Below are positions 26,334 to 35,965 of a DNA stretch of 64,000 nucleotides, in pieces. A program made the position numbers and the translations under genes. Source of the DNA: Phocaeicola plebeius DSM 17135 (GTDB lineage Bacteria; Bacteroidota; Bacteroidia; Bacteroidales; Bacteroidaceae); contig NZ_DS990122.1 of NCBI RefSeq assembly GCF_000187895.1, forward strand, positions 186,001-250,000, written 5' to 3'. The notes beneath the pieces are model-generated. The model was not told the DNA's origin. It saw nothing but the letters and a program-made list of their open reading frames with translations, and made no database searches. Each line of letters begins with the position of its first letter. The stretch's first letter is position 1.

Positions 26334-27770
26334 TTCTGTTTTTCCAGCTTGAGTAATAGAAACCTCCATCACAGGCAACACACCTTTATGAAAAAGTCTG
26401 ACCACGCAACTGCGTGACACCGCCGATTCATTAGCCGCCACCTCGATAGAAAAATTACCGGAAGCATCCGGTTCCAGGTTCACAAGCTGCACCCAACCCG
26501 TCACATCCGTCTCTTTATATTCAACCTCATAAGTCAACCCGGTGTATTCTCCCAGAATCCAATACTGATAGCCCGATAAAGAAGTAGCCTCCCAGGACAG
26601 ATTATTCCGTACCTCCGTAAGAGCCACCGCACTCTGATACACCGTAATCTCTTTTTTTACCGACCCTGCCGTCAGCCATAATTTCCCTTTTCGGTCCTGA
26701 GTAGTCAGATTCTCCTGAATACCAAAATGAAAACGGCCATCTTCAAACTTATAGTCAAACCAGTCGTCCCCCTCACTCTTTTCTATCTTAATGTCCAGGT
26801 TCGAAGTAAAAGGATCAGCTTCATAGGCATTTACATTCACCCCATTCAAAAAAGCCGCGAAATAATCATACGTAATAGAAAGTTCACGAAAATAAGAGTA
26901 CACCGAATCATACGGAAGCGTCAGGAAAGCAGGAAAATCCTTCTGATAATCCAGCACATACTCTTTCCCCTCCTCCAGAGTTAAAGGAGCATTCAGCTTA
27001 TAGCCATACGCCTCATAGCCATTCTCACCAAACACCAGATAGCGCATCAAAGTCCCCGCCTCCAGCGTTTGAGGATAAACGATAGCCTCTGCCGTACGAG
27101 CCTGTGCGTCATAATACATTTTCACCTCCATCCGGTTGTCCGTACTCAGTGCCACCTCACCCGTATTCAGGTTCACCGTGCCGTGATTCTTCACCTGACG
27201 CAAGAACACCATGGGCTCCGAAGTCATAGGAGCCCCTTCCACCGTCACGTCCATATTGATTTTCACCTTGCTAAACCGGTGTTTCATCGGCAAAGGTACC
27301 CCCTCCGGATACGAGTCAGCAGTCACATCGTCCACCTTTCCCCACAGAAAATCCGATTTCCGCAGCGAATCCAACGAAGACTGGTCGGACGGCAAATCCA
27401 CCGCCAGACGTGTCAAATCCTGGCTCTCAGATAAAGAAAAATAAGGATAATAAGCCACCACATCCATCGGAACGGTATTATCTTCCCAGTAGAACTCATA
27501 CGGGCTCTCCCATACCTCTTGTTCACTCTCATACCAGTAAGGAATATTCCACATAGAATACCCCTCTTCTGCCCCATCCTTCGACATAAAGATGCCAATC
27601 ACATCATTCTGTCTGAATCCGTTTTCCATAGCCGCCCGGCTACACACTTCAGGAAGGAAGACCACAGGCCTCCTGCTGCCGTCAGCGGCCGACTGCATTT
27701 CCGGTTCGTTCTTTGCACACGCTCCCAGTATTACAGCCACCGCCACGGTAAGAAAAATCCCCGTTTTCAT
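26331..27770 (-). CDS. Fimbrillin-like lipoprotein with C-terminal BACON domain
   Basis: A 479-residue lipoprotein (VILGAC, Cys18). The N-terminal part has the same block pattern as its neighbours: FRQNDVIGIFMSKDG, FYWEDNTVPMDVVAYYPYF, SDFLWGKVDD, LPMKHRFSKVKINM, IVYPQTLEAG. From about residue 295 the sequence changes to Ig-like strands; LTYEVEYKETDVTGWVQL and VSRSCVVRLFH...VSITQAG fit a BACON domain, here at the C-terminus rather than the N-terminus as in the next gene. It is the first gene of the operon and has a promoter with both boxes at 27796-27826. Confidence 0.77.
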   Translation of the reverse strand: MKTGIFLTVAVAVILGACAKNEPEMQSAADGSRRPVVFLPEVCSRAAMENGFRQNDVIGIFMSKDGAEEGYSMWNIPYWYESEQEVWESPYEFYWEDNTVPMDVVAYYPYFSLSESQDLTRLAVDLPSDQSSLDSLRKSDFLWGKVDDVTADSYPEGVPLPMKHRFSKVKINMDVTVEGAPMTSEPMVFLRQVKNHGTVNLNTGEVALSTDNRMEVKMYYDAQARTAEAIVYPQTLEAGTLMRYLVFGENGYEAYGYKLNAPLTLEEGKEYVLDYQKDFPAFLTLPYDSVYSYFRELSITYDYFAAFLNGVNVNAYEADPFTSNLDIKIEKSEGDDWFDYKFEDGRFHFGIQENLTTQDRKGKLWLTAGSVKKEITVYQSAVALTEVRNNLSWEATSLSGYQYWILGEYTGLTYEVEYKETDVTGWVQLVNLEPDASGNFSIEVAANESAVSRSCVVRLFHKGVLPVMEVSITQAGKTE

Positions 27771-27795
27771 TTTATTCTTTAATATTGGTATGCCC

Positions 27796-27826
27796 TAAAG
27801 ATATAAATTTTATGATTTATTACCAA
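27796..27826 (-). promoter_or_regulatory. Promoter of the fimbrillin / M64 operon
   Basis: On the minus strand TTG (27826-27824) is followed after 20 bases by TATCTTTA (27803-27796), seven of eight matches to TAnnTTTG. The predicted start of transcription is about 20 bases before the ATG at 27770. Confidence 0.6.
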
Positions 27827-27945
27827 TAAATTCACAAAACTTATTTCTGTATTGTTATGCTGTCCATGCTTCTCGGTTCTACCCAATTTCAAAGGAAATG
27901 TTTCAAAATAAAAAATGGGAACTTATAATCTATAAGTCACAACAT

Positions 27946-28007
27946 AAAAAATCTCCAACTTTAACCATATAATTTAAAATAAACTAAGGCTAAAGTAGGA
28001 GATTTTT
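27946..28007 (-). terminator. Terminator at the end of the main fimbrial operon
   Basis: Arms at 27946-27962 and 27991-28007 are 17 bases long and differ at one pair (AAAAATCTCC...TTTA against its complement). The minus-strand copy ends in GGAGATTTTTTATG. It lies about 50 bases after the stop of the 951-residue lipoprotein gene. Confidence 0.75.
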
Positions 28008-28058
28008 ACCTTAATATTCCATTTTGAGCGGTCTCTACCTCCGCAACTTTATAAGAAT

Positions 28059-30914
28059 TTATTGTTTTACTAAGGTAATTAGCGGAACCTGACTACCCAC
28101 CGGATGATCAACCAAATCATTAAATGTCGTCACAGCTTGATAAATATCAGAGCGATTCGTGGGCGAAGCATAATATATTGTAAGCTGTTCATCCATCGTA
28201 AAATCATATTCCGAACGTAATGTGAGTCGATAAGTAGCAATACCGTTTTGAACCGATTTAACCACCAAATCGCCTACACGAGTACCATTTTTACGTTCCA
28301 AAACGATAAAGGAGCTTTCACTTAAATTACTGCCATCACTCAATTGAAGAGTTCCCGTGATAGGTTCATTACCAAACGATGCTGACGCCGGTATAAACAA
28401 AGCCTGACTTTCATCTGCCGTACTAATAGTTACAGTTTCAGCACTCGCAATACGCTTAGTTTGAAAATACAAAGTTCCACGTTTATCTAATTGAAATTTC
28501 TTAGGCACAGTGAAATAATATCCTCCAACCGTCGGTGTTAGCCAACTACTATTAGGAGCATCTTCCACAGGCTCAAGGTTATTCGTGCGAATCAAGAATT
28601 TCACGTCAGTAGAATCTACAGCAGCATTAGGGATAGTAAAATGTATGTTTGCAGGCTGACCAATTCCGTACTTCACATTATCAATCTCAGGCGTATCATC
28701 TACAATATGGAAATTACTGAAAGTAAAACGATTCGGATCAGAAACCAACTCTACTGCAGCAGACTTATACCAATAAGATGCATCAGTATTATATCCCCCT
28801 TCATTATCTATCGAAAAGCGAACTAAATCCTCTACATGAGGCGTATTAGTCAGAAAATGAAGTGTAAGAGTTGAAGCATCAGGGGTGGTAATCCAATAGT
28901 AATTAACAATACTATTTTCTGTTGGTTTACCTTCATTCATATATAAATTACGCTCATTTGGATAGTTCACGAAATCAGGTATCAGCGAAGTCGTTGCCAT
29001 ACGCATGACTGTCCCTTTTTTAGGCGTTGATTGAGCATCATTTTCCTTAAAATTCAATTTGATCTCTACCGCGCGATTCACTGTAGGTGCTAAAGAATCC
29101 TTCAAAAATCCAGGATTATCCTCAGATGCTCCCTCAAGTTCAATACGACGACTGTTTTCTTCACTTTCCTGAAAAAGCACAATTTTTTCTTCATCCTTGA
29201 AATTATCAGCCTCAACAAACACATGAGTGTGCTTAATATTGTTCTCTGCGTATTCACAGTCTTCTACAGTTCCCGTTGGATCATTACCCGCAGTTACATT
29301 TAACGTAAAGAACAGTTCCTGAATACCAGAACTATTCGCTGTATAAACAAACTTATATCCCCAGTCTGTATGACGATTCGTTATGTTACCATCTTCATCT
29401 TCTATCTCATAATCACAATCTTCAGAAACAATAGGAAGCTGCACCCCCAATTTGCTATTCGCATTCATCTTATTAGTTGCAATTTTAATCGTGACAGGGA
29501 AAAGCTCCTCCGGATAATTTTCAGGAATTACAAAAGTCATTGACATTCTTTCGCCTTTCACCATCGGAACTCCAGTAGACACCCACACAGGTTTAAACTC
29601 AAAAGGTTTCATCAGATAAATTTTTATTTGGCGGGTAAACACTCCGGCCCGCAACAAAAGTGTACCAATTACCGGATTTTCCTTCGGTTGCGACAAATTC
29701 ATTGTAATTGTATATGTATTGGTATTGTCTATATGACCCAATTGAGGGCTCACACTAGAGAGTGTTCCGTCATTATCAAGCCAGGAAACAGATACATCGT
29801 CACTATTGCCATCATAAGTGAAATCAATCGTCTGTGTACCTCCCACATTGAAGATCTGTGTAGTTCCATTCAGGATGTTCAACGTATGCGTTCCGTCGCT
29901 AAGTTCTGGAATCTCCGGATCGACAGAAACCCAAGCATTATTAGCTGCAATGCCCTCCTTCGCCTCGTCAAAAGTGGTGTAACCCATTGACTCGGGAGGA
30001 GTAGAATTTATTCGAATCACATATTTAAAATTACGATAAATAGGCAGCAGATTCTTGTTGCTATCTACAAACATAATTTTATAATACTTGGCCGATTCCT
30101 TCGTTTCTCCAATCAGCATGACGGCATAAACAGGCGTATCAAGTGTATTTGGATTTTCAAATATATAATGAGGGTCTCCTTGCGCCACATCGCCCTGTAC
30201 CGTAACGTCCGTAGCATCGGTCGACAATACCTGATAATCCGCTGCAGGTTCCGTCACATAAGGAGCATCCAACGAGTAAGTAAACTTGCCCGTATCATCC
30301 TTCGCATCTGGATTAAAGGGAGCAATTGTTCCCCATGCACGCCGATTACAAACCGCATAACCAAAAACCTGCAATCCGGACGCCGCAACCTCCCAGCACA
30401 CCTGGGCCTGGTTACGATAAAGTACTATTGACAAAGGAAAATTGTCTAAGTCTGTTACAGCCACACGCCCCCAATAAGCCATAAGCCCTGAAGCTGAAAC
30501 AATAGAGGGAATCAAGGTTGTTTCACTCATCCCAGGTACAGCATTTATATCATCCAAATAGACATTCGACAAAAAATGAATTCTCCGCGTGCTACTCGGT
30601 ACCGTTACATCGAACGTGTATGCATAACTCCCATTCTCACCGCTAACCAACTGAATGTTGGAAGCATCACGACGTCCTATATAAGAGCCATACTCATCAA
30701 AACAAAACAAATAAAGTGTTTTTATTCCCAAGCCATCGGGGTCAATATCACGTGTAGCCACCACTTTCGCGTCTGGAACAGTGGCACTAAACTGAAGCAC
30801 TACTTCTCCCTCAGCTACACTCTCTTGCCCGTTTTTTACAGCATATTCATCAGTACAAGCAGACAAGCCTGCCAACAAAAGCACACACATCCATAAAGTA
30901 TATATCCGTTTCAT
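28059..30914 (-). CDS. Large fimbrial-locus lipoprotein, probable tip or adhesin subunit
   Basis: A 951-residue lipoprotein (GLSAC, Cys20). The N-terminal 300 residues resemble FimA/Mfa-type accessory subunits (VVLQFSATVPDAKVVATRDID, LYLFCFDEYGSYIGRR, RIHFLSNVYLDD, FKYVIRINS). The remaining 650 residues are a string of beta-rich, Ig-like segments (GTQTIDFTYDG, MTFVIPENYPEEL, IHFTIPNAAVDST, GNEPITGTLQLSDG). I do not recognise a named family for the C-terminal part. Size, lipid anchor and its place as the last gene of the Mfa1-type operon suggest a tip adhesin carried on the pilus. The gene is visibly AT-richer than the flanking housekeeping genes. Confidence 0.7.
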   Translation of the reverse strand: MKRIYTLWMCVLLLAGLSACTDEYAVKNGQESVAEGEVVLQFSATVPDAKVVATRDIDPDGLGIKTLYLFCFDEYGSYIGRRDASNIQLVSGENGSYAYTFDVTVPSSTRRIHFLSNVYLDDINAVPGMSETTLIPSIVSASGLMAYWGRVAVTDLDNFPLSIVLYRNQAQVCWEVAASGLQVFGYAVCNRRAWGTIAPFNPDAKDDTGKFTYSLDAPYVTEPAADYQVLSTDATDVTVQGDVAQGDPHYIFENPNTLDTPVYAVMLIGETKESAKYYKIMFVDSNKNLLPIYRNFKYVIRINSTPPESMGYTTFDEAKEGIAANNAWVSVDPEIPELSDGTHTLNILNGTTQIFNVGGTQTIDFTYDGNSDDVSVSWLDNDGTLSSVSPQLGHIDNTNTYTITMNLSQPKENPVIGTLLLRAGVFTRQIKIYLMKPFEFKPVWVSTGVPMVKGERMSMTFVIPENYPEELFPVTIKIATNKMNANSKLGVQLPIVSEDCDYEIEDEDGNITNRHTDWGYKFVYTANSSGIQELFFTLNVTAGNDPTGTVEDCEYAENNIKHTHVFVEADNFKDEEKIVLFQESEENSRRIELEGASEDNPGFLKDSLAPTVNRAVEIKLNFKENDAQSTPKKGTVMRMATTSLIPDFVNYPNERNLYMNEGKPTENSIVNYYWITTPDASTLTLHFLTNTPHVEDLVRFSIDNEGGYNTDASYWYKSAAVELVSDPNRFTFSNFHIVDDTPEIDNVKYGIGQPANIHFTIPNAAVDSTDVKFLIRTNNLEPVEDAPNSSWLTPTVGGYYFTVPKKFQLDKRGTLYFQTKRIASAETVTISTADESQALFIPASASFGNEPITGTLQLSDGSNLSESSFIVLERKNGTRVGDLVVKSVQNGIATYRLTLRSEYDFTMDEQLTIYYASPTNRSDIYQAVTTFNDLVDHPVGSQVPLITLVKQ

Positions 30915-30939
30915 ATATCTTACTACTTTTCTGTTTTAC

Positions 30940-33195
30940 TTATCTGATTTTCTGTGCACGAAACTCTTTCAAATCATCTGGAGTCACATCCCGTATACAA
31001 CGCACCTTCCCATCACTTTTTGAATCTGTACCAGTAGGAATCTCATCATTTCCTGGTTGGCTTGTTATTAAATAAGTATTCGTGTCTGCAGCCCAATAAT
31101 ACACATCTGTCAATACTTTATCCATCACTTCGCTCTGTGTCGTTTGGTAACCTGCAATAATTTGTAACTCTGCATAAGTAGGAAGTCGCCAGTCATCAAA
31201 ACGCCGATGTCCCTTTCCATCATATTTTTTTCCACTTAACCGGTCTGCCTCATCAATTGTATAAATACTGTATTCCACATAATGCTTGCAGTTATCTTGT
31301 GCATGAACCCAATCTACATTTCCAATATTTCCTAAATTGGAAGCCAGCATAAACGTAGGAGAAACCAGTTTGTTGTTTTCTTCACCTAAAGCGGTTACTA
31401 GTTCTCCCTCTGTATTTGTCAGATTAGGACGAGCCACTGTATATTGATCGCTAGTACTTGAAATCTGAACCAAATACATCCGGTTATTATCTGCCGGGGT
31501 ATTCGCAGTAACATATAAGGGATTATATTTATTAGCGTCTTTATAGCTATAATCAATTCGATAAATCACACCCTCCCAATAAAACTTAGATTTCATGTAG
31601 GGATTCGTACCTATATGACCATCCAATCCTTCGCGTATATCTGCAGAATACATTCCCGCCAAGTTACTGGGCCATTCACCATTCACCTTGATTTCCCCGT
31701 TTTTCTCATATTGCTCTACATACGAATACAAACCCGGGACACCCGAGATATATTCCAGTGGATATTGTATTATATTGATTGTTTTTTCCATACCATCCAC
31801 ATTCGTAATTTTTAAAGTAACATAACGTGCCGTTACAATTTCCGGAATATCACTGTGAATCTTTAACTTTCCAGACAAGGTAGATTCATCATAATCTACA
31901 GAATACCAATCGTAAGCACTCTCTGTCAACGAAACTTCTTTCCCATATTTATCTACATAATAAGCACTCTCTAATGTAACCGTTATGGCTGAAGAAGAGA
32001 AAAAAGTGACCACCGTATCAGCCACATTATGCATCTCTATTTCATCTTCACTGACAATCAAATATTTATAGGTATCTCCTCCCACCTGTACTTCCTCCTT
32101 TTCCCAAGGAGCAATAGAAAGTGTAGGTGTAAGTTCCTCAGGTTGGTCTATTTCTTGATTCCCCACACGGTCTACTGTCACATTGATGGTATAAACCGTA
32201 TTACGTTTCAAGCATAAGTCGGCGGCCGTATTGGAGATACGTACCGGAATCTTATAATAATTCTGATATGTTTCTTCCTCCTGGTTTTTGGTATAAGGAA
32301 TATTCATCAATATATAAGTTTCCTGATCAGCTACATTATCCCCCCATTCATTAGGATAACTATATGCATAAAGCAAATCCCTTCGATTTTCTCCGCTCCC
32401 TTCCGTTCCATTAGATTTTGACATATTTGCAGCATCTGCATCACCAAACAAATCAAGGATTGGTATGGGATCTGCTTCTGCCAGCACACGAGCATCCTGC
32501 GCGTAACGTACAAGCTTCTTCCTCACATCTACAATCTCAATACCATCGGTTAGAAAACCATTTGTATAGCTCACATTCACCACAATCTTGGCGGCAGCCC
32601 GCGCTAAATCAATGGCAATTGTTTCGTCTGTACCTTCACCGGGAGTCCATCCTTCTTTTTTGCCATCCATCATAAATTTCTTTCCCGCATAGACTTCCTC
32701 GTTTCCAAACTGGTCATTCTCTACCTTAAAAATATCTGGATCTGTATCACTCAGAGCCATCAATGCCGTCCATGTCTTTATCCGGCTTAAATCCGTCTCT
32801 GTTTCTAGAGTCGAAGCATCATCGTACTGATGAAAATTGGCCACTACATAGATGTCATAACTCACTGCTGTGAACTTGGATTTCCAGTTTCCCGTTTCCA
32901 AAAGAACCGTTCCATTTTCTCCTACCTCTCGATGATAATAACGGGCTACTTCTCCCTTCTTGTCTGTAGAAAAGAAAAATATATCTACATTCTTTACCAC
33001 ATTTTCTCTCAAACCATCATTTGATGCAGTAGTACCTTCTGACACGACAGCTTCACCACTTGCCAACAAATTCAGAGCAAGCCCATCAACAGTGGTCCCT
33101 TCCTCAACCAACATCGCATTCTCCGTGCAACCAGCACAATAAAATAAGCCACACAGCGAAAGCAAGAACATATATAAATAACGCCTTTTCATCAT
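30940..33195 (-). CDS. Fimbrial-locus lipoprotein with C-terminal WRLPT-type domain (DUF4906-like)
   Basis: A 751-residue lipoprotein (CAGC, Cys23; an ATG one codon later is also possible). The N-terminal half has Mfa2/tip-like features: NVVKNVDIFFFSTDKKGEVARYY, YDIYVVANFHQY, DLARAAAKIVVNVSY, and ILMNIPYT. The middle is beta-rich (VVTFFSSSAITVTLESAYY). The C-terminus holds a conserved cap, DDWRLPTYAELQII, with YYWAA and KVRCIRD, as found at the ends of several Bacteroidales fimbrial tip proteins and DUF1566-like domains. I think it belongs to the DUF4906 group, but that name is from memory. It is 15 bases downstream of the next fimbrial gene. Confidence 0.68.
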   Translation of the reverse strand: MMKRRYLYMFLLSLCGLFYCAGCTENAMLVEEGTTVDGLALNLLASGEAVVSEGTTASNDGLRENVVKNVDIFFFSTDKKGEVARYYHREVGENGTVLLETGNWKSKFTAVSYDIYVVANFHQYDDASTLETETDLSRIKTWTALMALSDTDPDIFKVENDQFGNEEVYAGKKFMMDGKKEGWTPGEGTDETIAIDLARAAAKIVVNVSYTNGFLTDGIEIVDVRKKLVRYAQDARVLAEADPIPILDLFGDADAANMSKSNGTEGSGENRRDLLYAYSYPNEWGDNVADQETYILMNIPYTKNQEEETYQNYYKIPVRISNTAADLCLKRNTVYTINVTVDRVGNQEIDQPEELTPTLSIAPWEKEEVQVGGDTYKYLIVSEDEIEMHNVADTVVTFFSSSAITVTLESAYYVDKYGKEVSLTESAYDWYSVDYDESTLSGKLKIHSDIPEIVTARYVTLKITNVDGMEKTINIIQYPLEYISGVPGLYSYVEQYEKNGEIKVNGEWPSNLAGMYSADIREGLDGHIGTNPYMKSKFYWEGVIYRIDYSYKDANKYNPLYVTANTPADNNRMYLVQISSTSDQYTVARPNLTNTEGELVTALGEENNKLVSPTFMLASNLGNIGNVDWVHAQDNCKHYVEYSIYTIDEADRLSGKKYDGKGHRRFDDWRLPTYAELQIIAGYQTTQSEVMDKVLTDVYYWAADTNTYLITSQPGNDEIPTGTDSKSDGKVRCIRDVTPDDLKEFRAQKIR

Positions 33196-33209
33196 ATTCT
33201 CTTAATTTA

Positions 33210-34727
33210 TCATGGTTGAACGGCAGCATCCCATTGGTCAGCTGACACCTGACATATCCGAATACGGGTAGTACTTCCTGGATGACTATTGCCATTATTA
33301 ATTATCTGCTCTCCATTTTCGGTCTGTTCTCCATCCACCAGACGGGTCAATGTAATATAAAGTTCTGTTTCGCGTACAACCGCGGCATCAAATGCCTGTG
33401 TAGGCCGAACAGAAAAGATTACCTCTCCCGCTCCTCCAATTCCTGAAGCCGTACCGGAAGCACTTGTTTCACTATACAACTCAAATGCATTTCCATTCGA
33501 CAAATTGGCAGTCCATCTTGCCCCGACAGGCTGATTCATAGTCATGGAAAATGTCACCTGACGGTTTTCATCATTAAACACCGTAGCGTATGCTTGTGCA
33601 TCTCCTACACCCACACGCACATCCTTACTGGAGAGTTTGAACTGTCCATCAAACTGATTATTATAACTGATGGAAATCTCTTTCTCTGTTTCCCATGGAA
33701 GCACCTGAAGACTCAAACTTAATTCTCCCGCATAGTGAGCATATACCACTACAAAATGGTTACGTATTATACTGCCGTCCAACACAACCTCCTGACTTCC
33801 GGGTTCTCCGTTTACTTCATACTGAATGACACATTTCACCTGATTTAAACCTGCTTCATGAATATAATACGGAGTCAAAGAAGTTGCTGCTTGATTCAAG
33901 GCATCAAGATATGCCTGCTCATTGCCTTCTTGCAGAGTGATTTTAGACTGCTCTTTTCCAAATGTTGTCGATTTTGAAACATCAATCGTAAATCTTTCAG
34001 AAGAGGCAGAAGTAGTAGGCACAGAAGGAACTGTCGGACGCAAAGTAACATTAGTAGCCGTTACCGATTCCGGAAAGACTGTGCCTTGCGATGACAATCC
34101 GCTAAAAGAAACAGAAGTCACCCTAAAATCTACACTTGTTTGATTGGTAAAATAACAGCCTACTTTTGCTACTCCTCTTTCCAGCGGAATCTGGAAAGTA
34201 CCTGCCTCCAGTTGGGCTTTTGTGATTCCTGTTACAATTCTCGACATTAACAGGCCATCGTCTGTCAATGTAGAATAAGGTTTACTGAAAACAGCCGTTT
34301 CAAGTTCTTCACGTGAAGATTCACCGGACAAACCTGTTTCCTCTCCTCCATTCACCAGCACATATACATCTGATTCATCTTTCAATTCGGAAGAAAGCAC
34401 CATTTCTACACGCAACGTGCCCGTATTGTCTGTATAACGTAAAGCATCAGGCACATATTTATAAGCCAATGCCTTGTCTGTATTGACAGCAGAAGAACTG
34501 AAAATCCAGATACGAGCACTGTGAAATGTGCTTTCTCCTTCTTCGGCATTCACAATACCCTCCGCACGTGTACGTGTGGTATAAGGTTGCAAAGAAGGAA
34601 AATTCAACGTAACGACATGCTCATGCGTCACTCCCTCTTCAGCTTCTTTCCTGCAGCCCGGTAACAGGCTCATCAATATGCCGCACCCTAGCAGGACTAA
34701 CCAATAAATCCACCCTTCCTTATACAT
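33210..34727 (-). CDS. Fimbrial-locus lipoprotein, accessory subunit
   Basis: A 505-residue lipoprotein (LLPGC, Cys25). Residues 35-330 look like an Mfa/Fim accessory subunit: HVVTLNFPSLQPYTTRTRAEG, SARIWIFSSSAVNTDKALAY, DVYVLVNGGEETG, IPLERGVAKVGCYF, and NHFVVVYAHYAGELSLSLQVLPWETE, the last being a typical closing strand before a new domain. The C-terminal 150 residues (VRVGVGDAQAYATVFN, VTFSMTMNQPVGARWTANL) are Ig/BACON-like. No catalytic motifs are seen. It lies between the Mfa2/FimB anchor gene and the two large tip-like genes, with short gaps throughout. Confidence 0.68.
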   Translation of the reverse strand: MYKEGWIYWLVLLGCGILMSLLPGCRKEAEEGVTHEHVVTLNFPSLQPYTTRTRAEGIVNAEEGESTFHSARIWIFSSSAVNTDKALAYKYVPDALRYTDNTGTLRVEMVLSSELKDESDVYVLVNGGEETGLSGESSREELETAVFSKPYSTLTDDGLLMSRIVTGITKAQLEAGTFQIPLERGVAKVGCYFTNQTSVDFRVTSVSFSGLSSQGTVFPESVTATNVTLRPTVPSVPTTSASSERFTIDVSKSTTFGKEQSKITLQEGNEQAYLDALNQAATSLTPYYIHEAGLNQVKCVIQYEVNGEPGSQEVVLDGSIIRNHFVVVYAHYAGELSLSLQVLPWETEKEISISYNNQFDGQFKLSSKDVRVGVGDAQAYATVFNDENRQVTFSMTMNQPVGARWTANLSNGNAFELYSETSASGTASGIGGAGEVIFSVRPTQAFDAAVVRETELYITLTRLVDGEQTENGEQIINNGNSHPGSTTRIRICQVSADQWDAAVQP

Positions 34728-34755
34728 AAAAACCTCTTCTTCCTATTTCACATTC

Positions 34756-35793
34756 TCAACCTAAAGACACATCTTCCAGTGAAACCACCCATCCATTGAC
34801 GATGATATAATTTTGCAGGAAAGTATCTCCATCCACAAAAAAAGTAACCGCATACGTATCCTGACGGTCCAGATACTCCTGATCATCCCATTCTGCACGA
34901 TGTTCTCCTACCGCCTGCAATGACAAGAACCACGTCAGGTTAATATCAAGCACATCTTTTCCCGTCCGGTTATTGATAATTCTGAAACGAGGGCCTTGCT
35001 CTGCCATCATTCTAGATGTATTCAGTTCAGCCACCACCGCATGATTGATCTCCGCATCGCTCACACGTGATTTTCCAGCTACGGTTTCATCCTGCAACAA
35101 TTCCTGATAATAAGGTTTATACGTCACTTCACCCTGCCCATAAGGATCAGCCTTATAATCCAACCAACCGTTCTTTCCATCAATTACAAACGAATAATCC
35201 TCCTGATGCAGGGTCTGTCCCGCACGTGCCGGCATCAGGATTACGCGCAGGGTATTGGTACACTTCATCATGTCAATCGTAAATTCTTCCTCATCTGTCC
35301 CCTTTACTTCCACATCCAGTGTACCACTTAACAGACCGTTCAAACGGGTACTGCACACATTATTCTCGTCACGATTCAGATAAGCAGTCAAATCACCAAT
35401 CACCGACTGTCCGGCAGTCAGTTCCGGAAAAGCAAACTCTGATAATTCACCTTCATGTTCCATACTTTTTGCCCACGCCACCAGTTTGTACTTACCTACG
35501 GCCAAAGAAGGCATAAGCATGGCATAACCGTTTACGATGTGATCGCCCTCATCTTTCTGCATGGAAAGAAACTTTCCGTCTTCATCAAAAATCCACACAC
35601 ATACACCGTCGGCCTCTTTTCCAAAGGCATCATTCTCTGCTACATTGTACGTGTAACGAAAATTCACTTTCACACCGCTGCCCACAGTAGCCGGACAATC
35701 ATCTCTGTCTTCACGGATACACGATGTACACAGCAACATCCAGAACGCTGCTGCCAGCATGCTCCACATCCCTACTTTCTGACTTCGTTTCAT
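34756..35793 (-). CDS. FimB/Mfa2 family fimbrial anchor subunit
   Basis: A 345-residue lipoprotein (LCTSC, Cys25). The motif CIREDRDDCPA right at the lipidated N-terminus is the hallmark of FimB/Mfa2 anchors, which cap the base of Mfa1/FimA-type pili in the outer membrane and limit their length. Later blocks fit as well: VCVWIFDEDGKFLSM, YKLVAWAKSMEHEG, CTNTLRVILMPARAG, and VWINGWVV-like IIVNGWVVSLEDV at the end. It lies directly after the frameshifted major fimbrillin, with a perfect 12-pair hairpin in between, which could reduce its expression relative to the pilin. Confidence 0.9.
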   Translation of the reverse strand: MKRSQKVGMWSMLAAAFWMLLCTSCIREDRDDCPATVGSGVKVNFRYTYNVAENDAFGKEADGVCVWIFDEDGKFLSMQKDEGDHIVNGYAMLMPSLAVGKYKLVAWAKSMEHEGELSEFAFPELTAGQSVIGDLTAYLNRDENNVCSTRLNGLLSGTLDVEVKGTDEEEFTIDMMKCTNTLRVILMPARAGQTLHQEDYSFVIDGKNGWLDYKADPYGQGEVTYKPYYQELLQDETVAGKSRVSDAEINHAVVAELNTSRMMAEQGPRFRIINNRTGKDVLDINLTWFLSLQAVGEHRAEWDDQEYLDRQDTYAVTFFVDGDTFLQNYIIVNGWVVSLEDVSLG

Positions 35794-35922
35794 GATTCTG
35801 TGTTTTTATTTTATATATCATAGGAAGCCTTTATAAGGTTTCCGCCATTTCTTTCAAATTCGGGGCAACAAAATAAAAATGTTGCAAAAAAAGCATGTAT
35901 AGTCTGCCGACTTTTGTACTAT

Positions 35923-35951
35923 CCATGGAACAGCTTACCGCTGTTCCATGG
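35923..35951 (-). promoter_or_regulatory. Perfect hairpin between the major fimbrillin and FimB
   Basis: CCATGGAACAGC, TTACC, GCTGTTCCATGG: 12 perfect pairs with a 5-base loop, 15 bases after the fimbrillin stop. On the minus strand it is followed by ATAGTACAAAAG, without a U-tract, so it is more likely an attenuator or a mRNA 3'-end stabiliser than a full terminator. Confidence 0.6.
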
Positions 35952-35965
35952 ACATACCTTAATTT

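Noticed and set aside
27771..28058. Small gene in the 288-base gap between the two fimbrillin operons
   Set aside because: Only the terminator and the promoter can be seen; frames are short and AT-rich.
34306..34319. TCTTCACGTGAAGA as a second parS
   Set aside because: Only the inner TTCACGTGAA agrees; outer positions differ from the parS consensus and it lies within a coding region.
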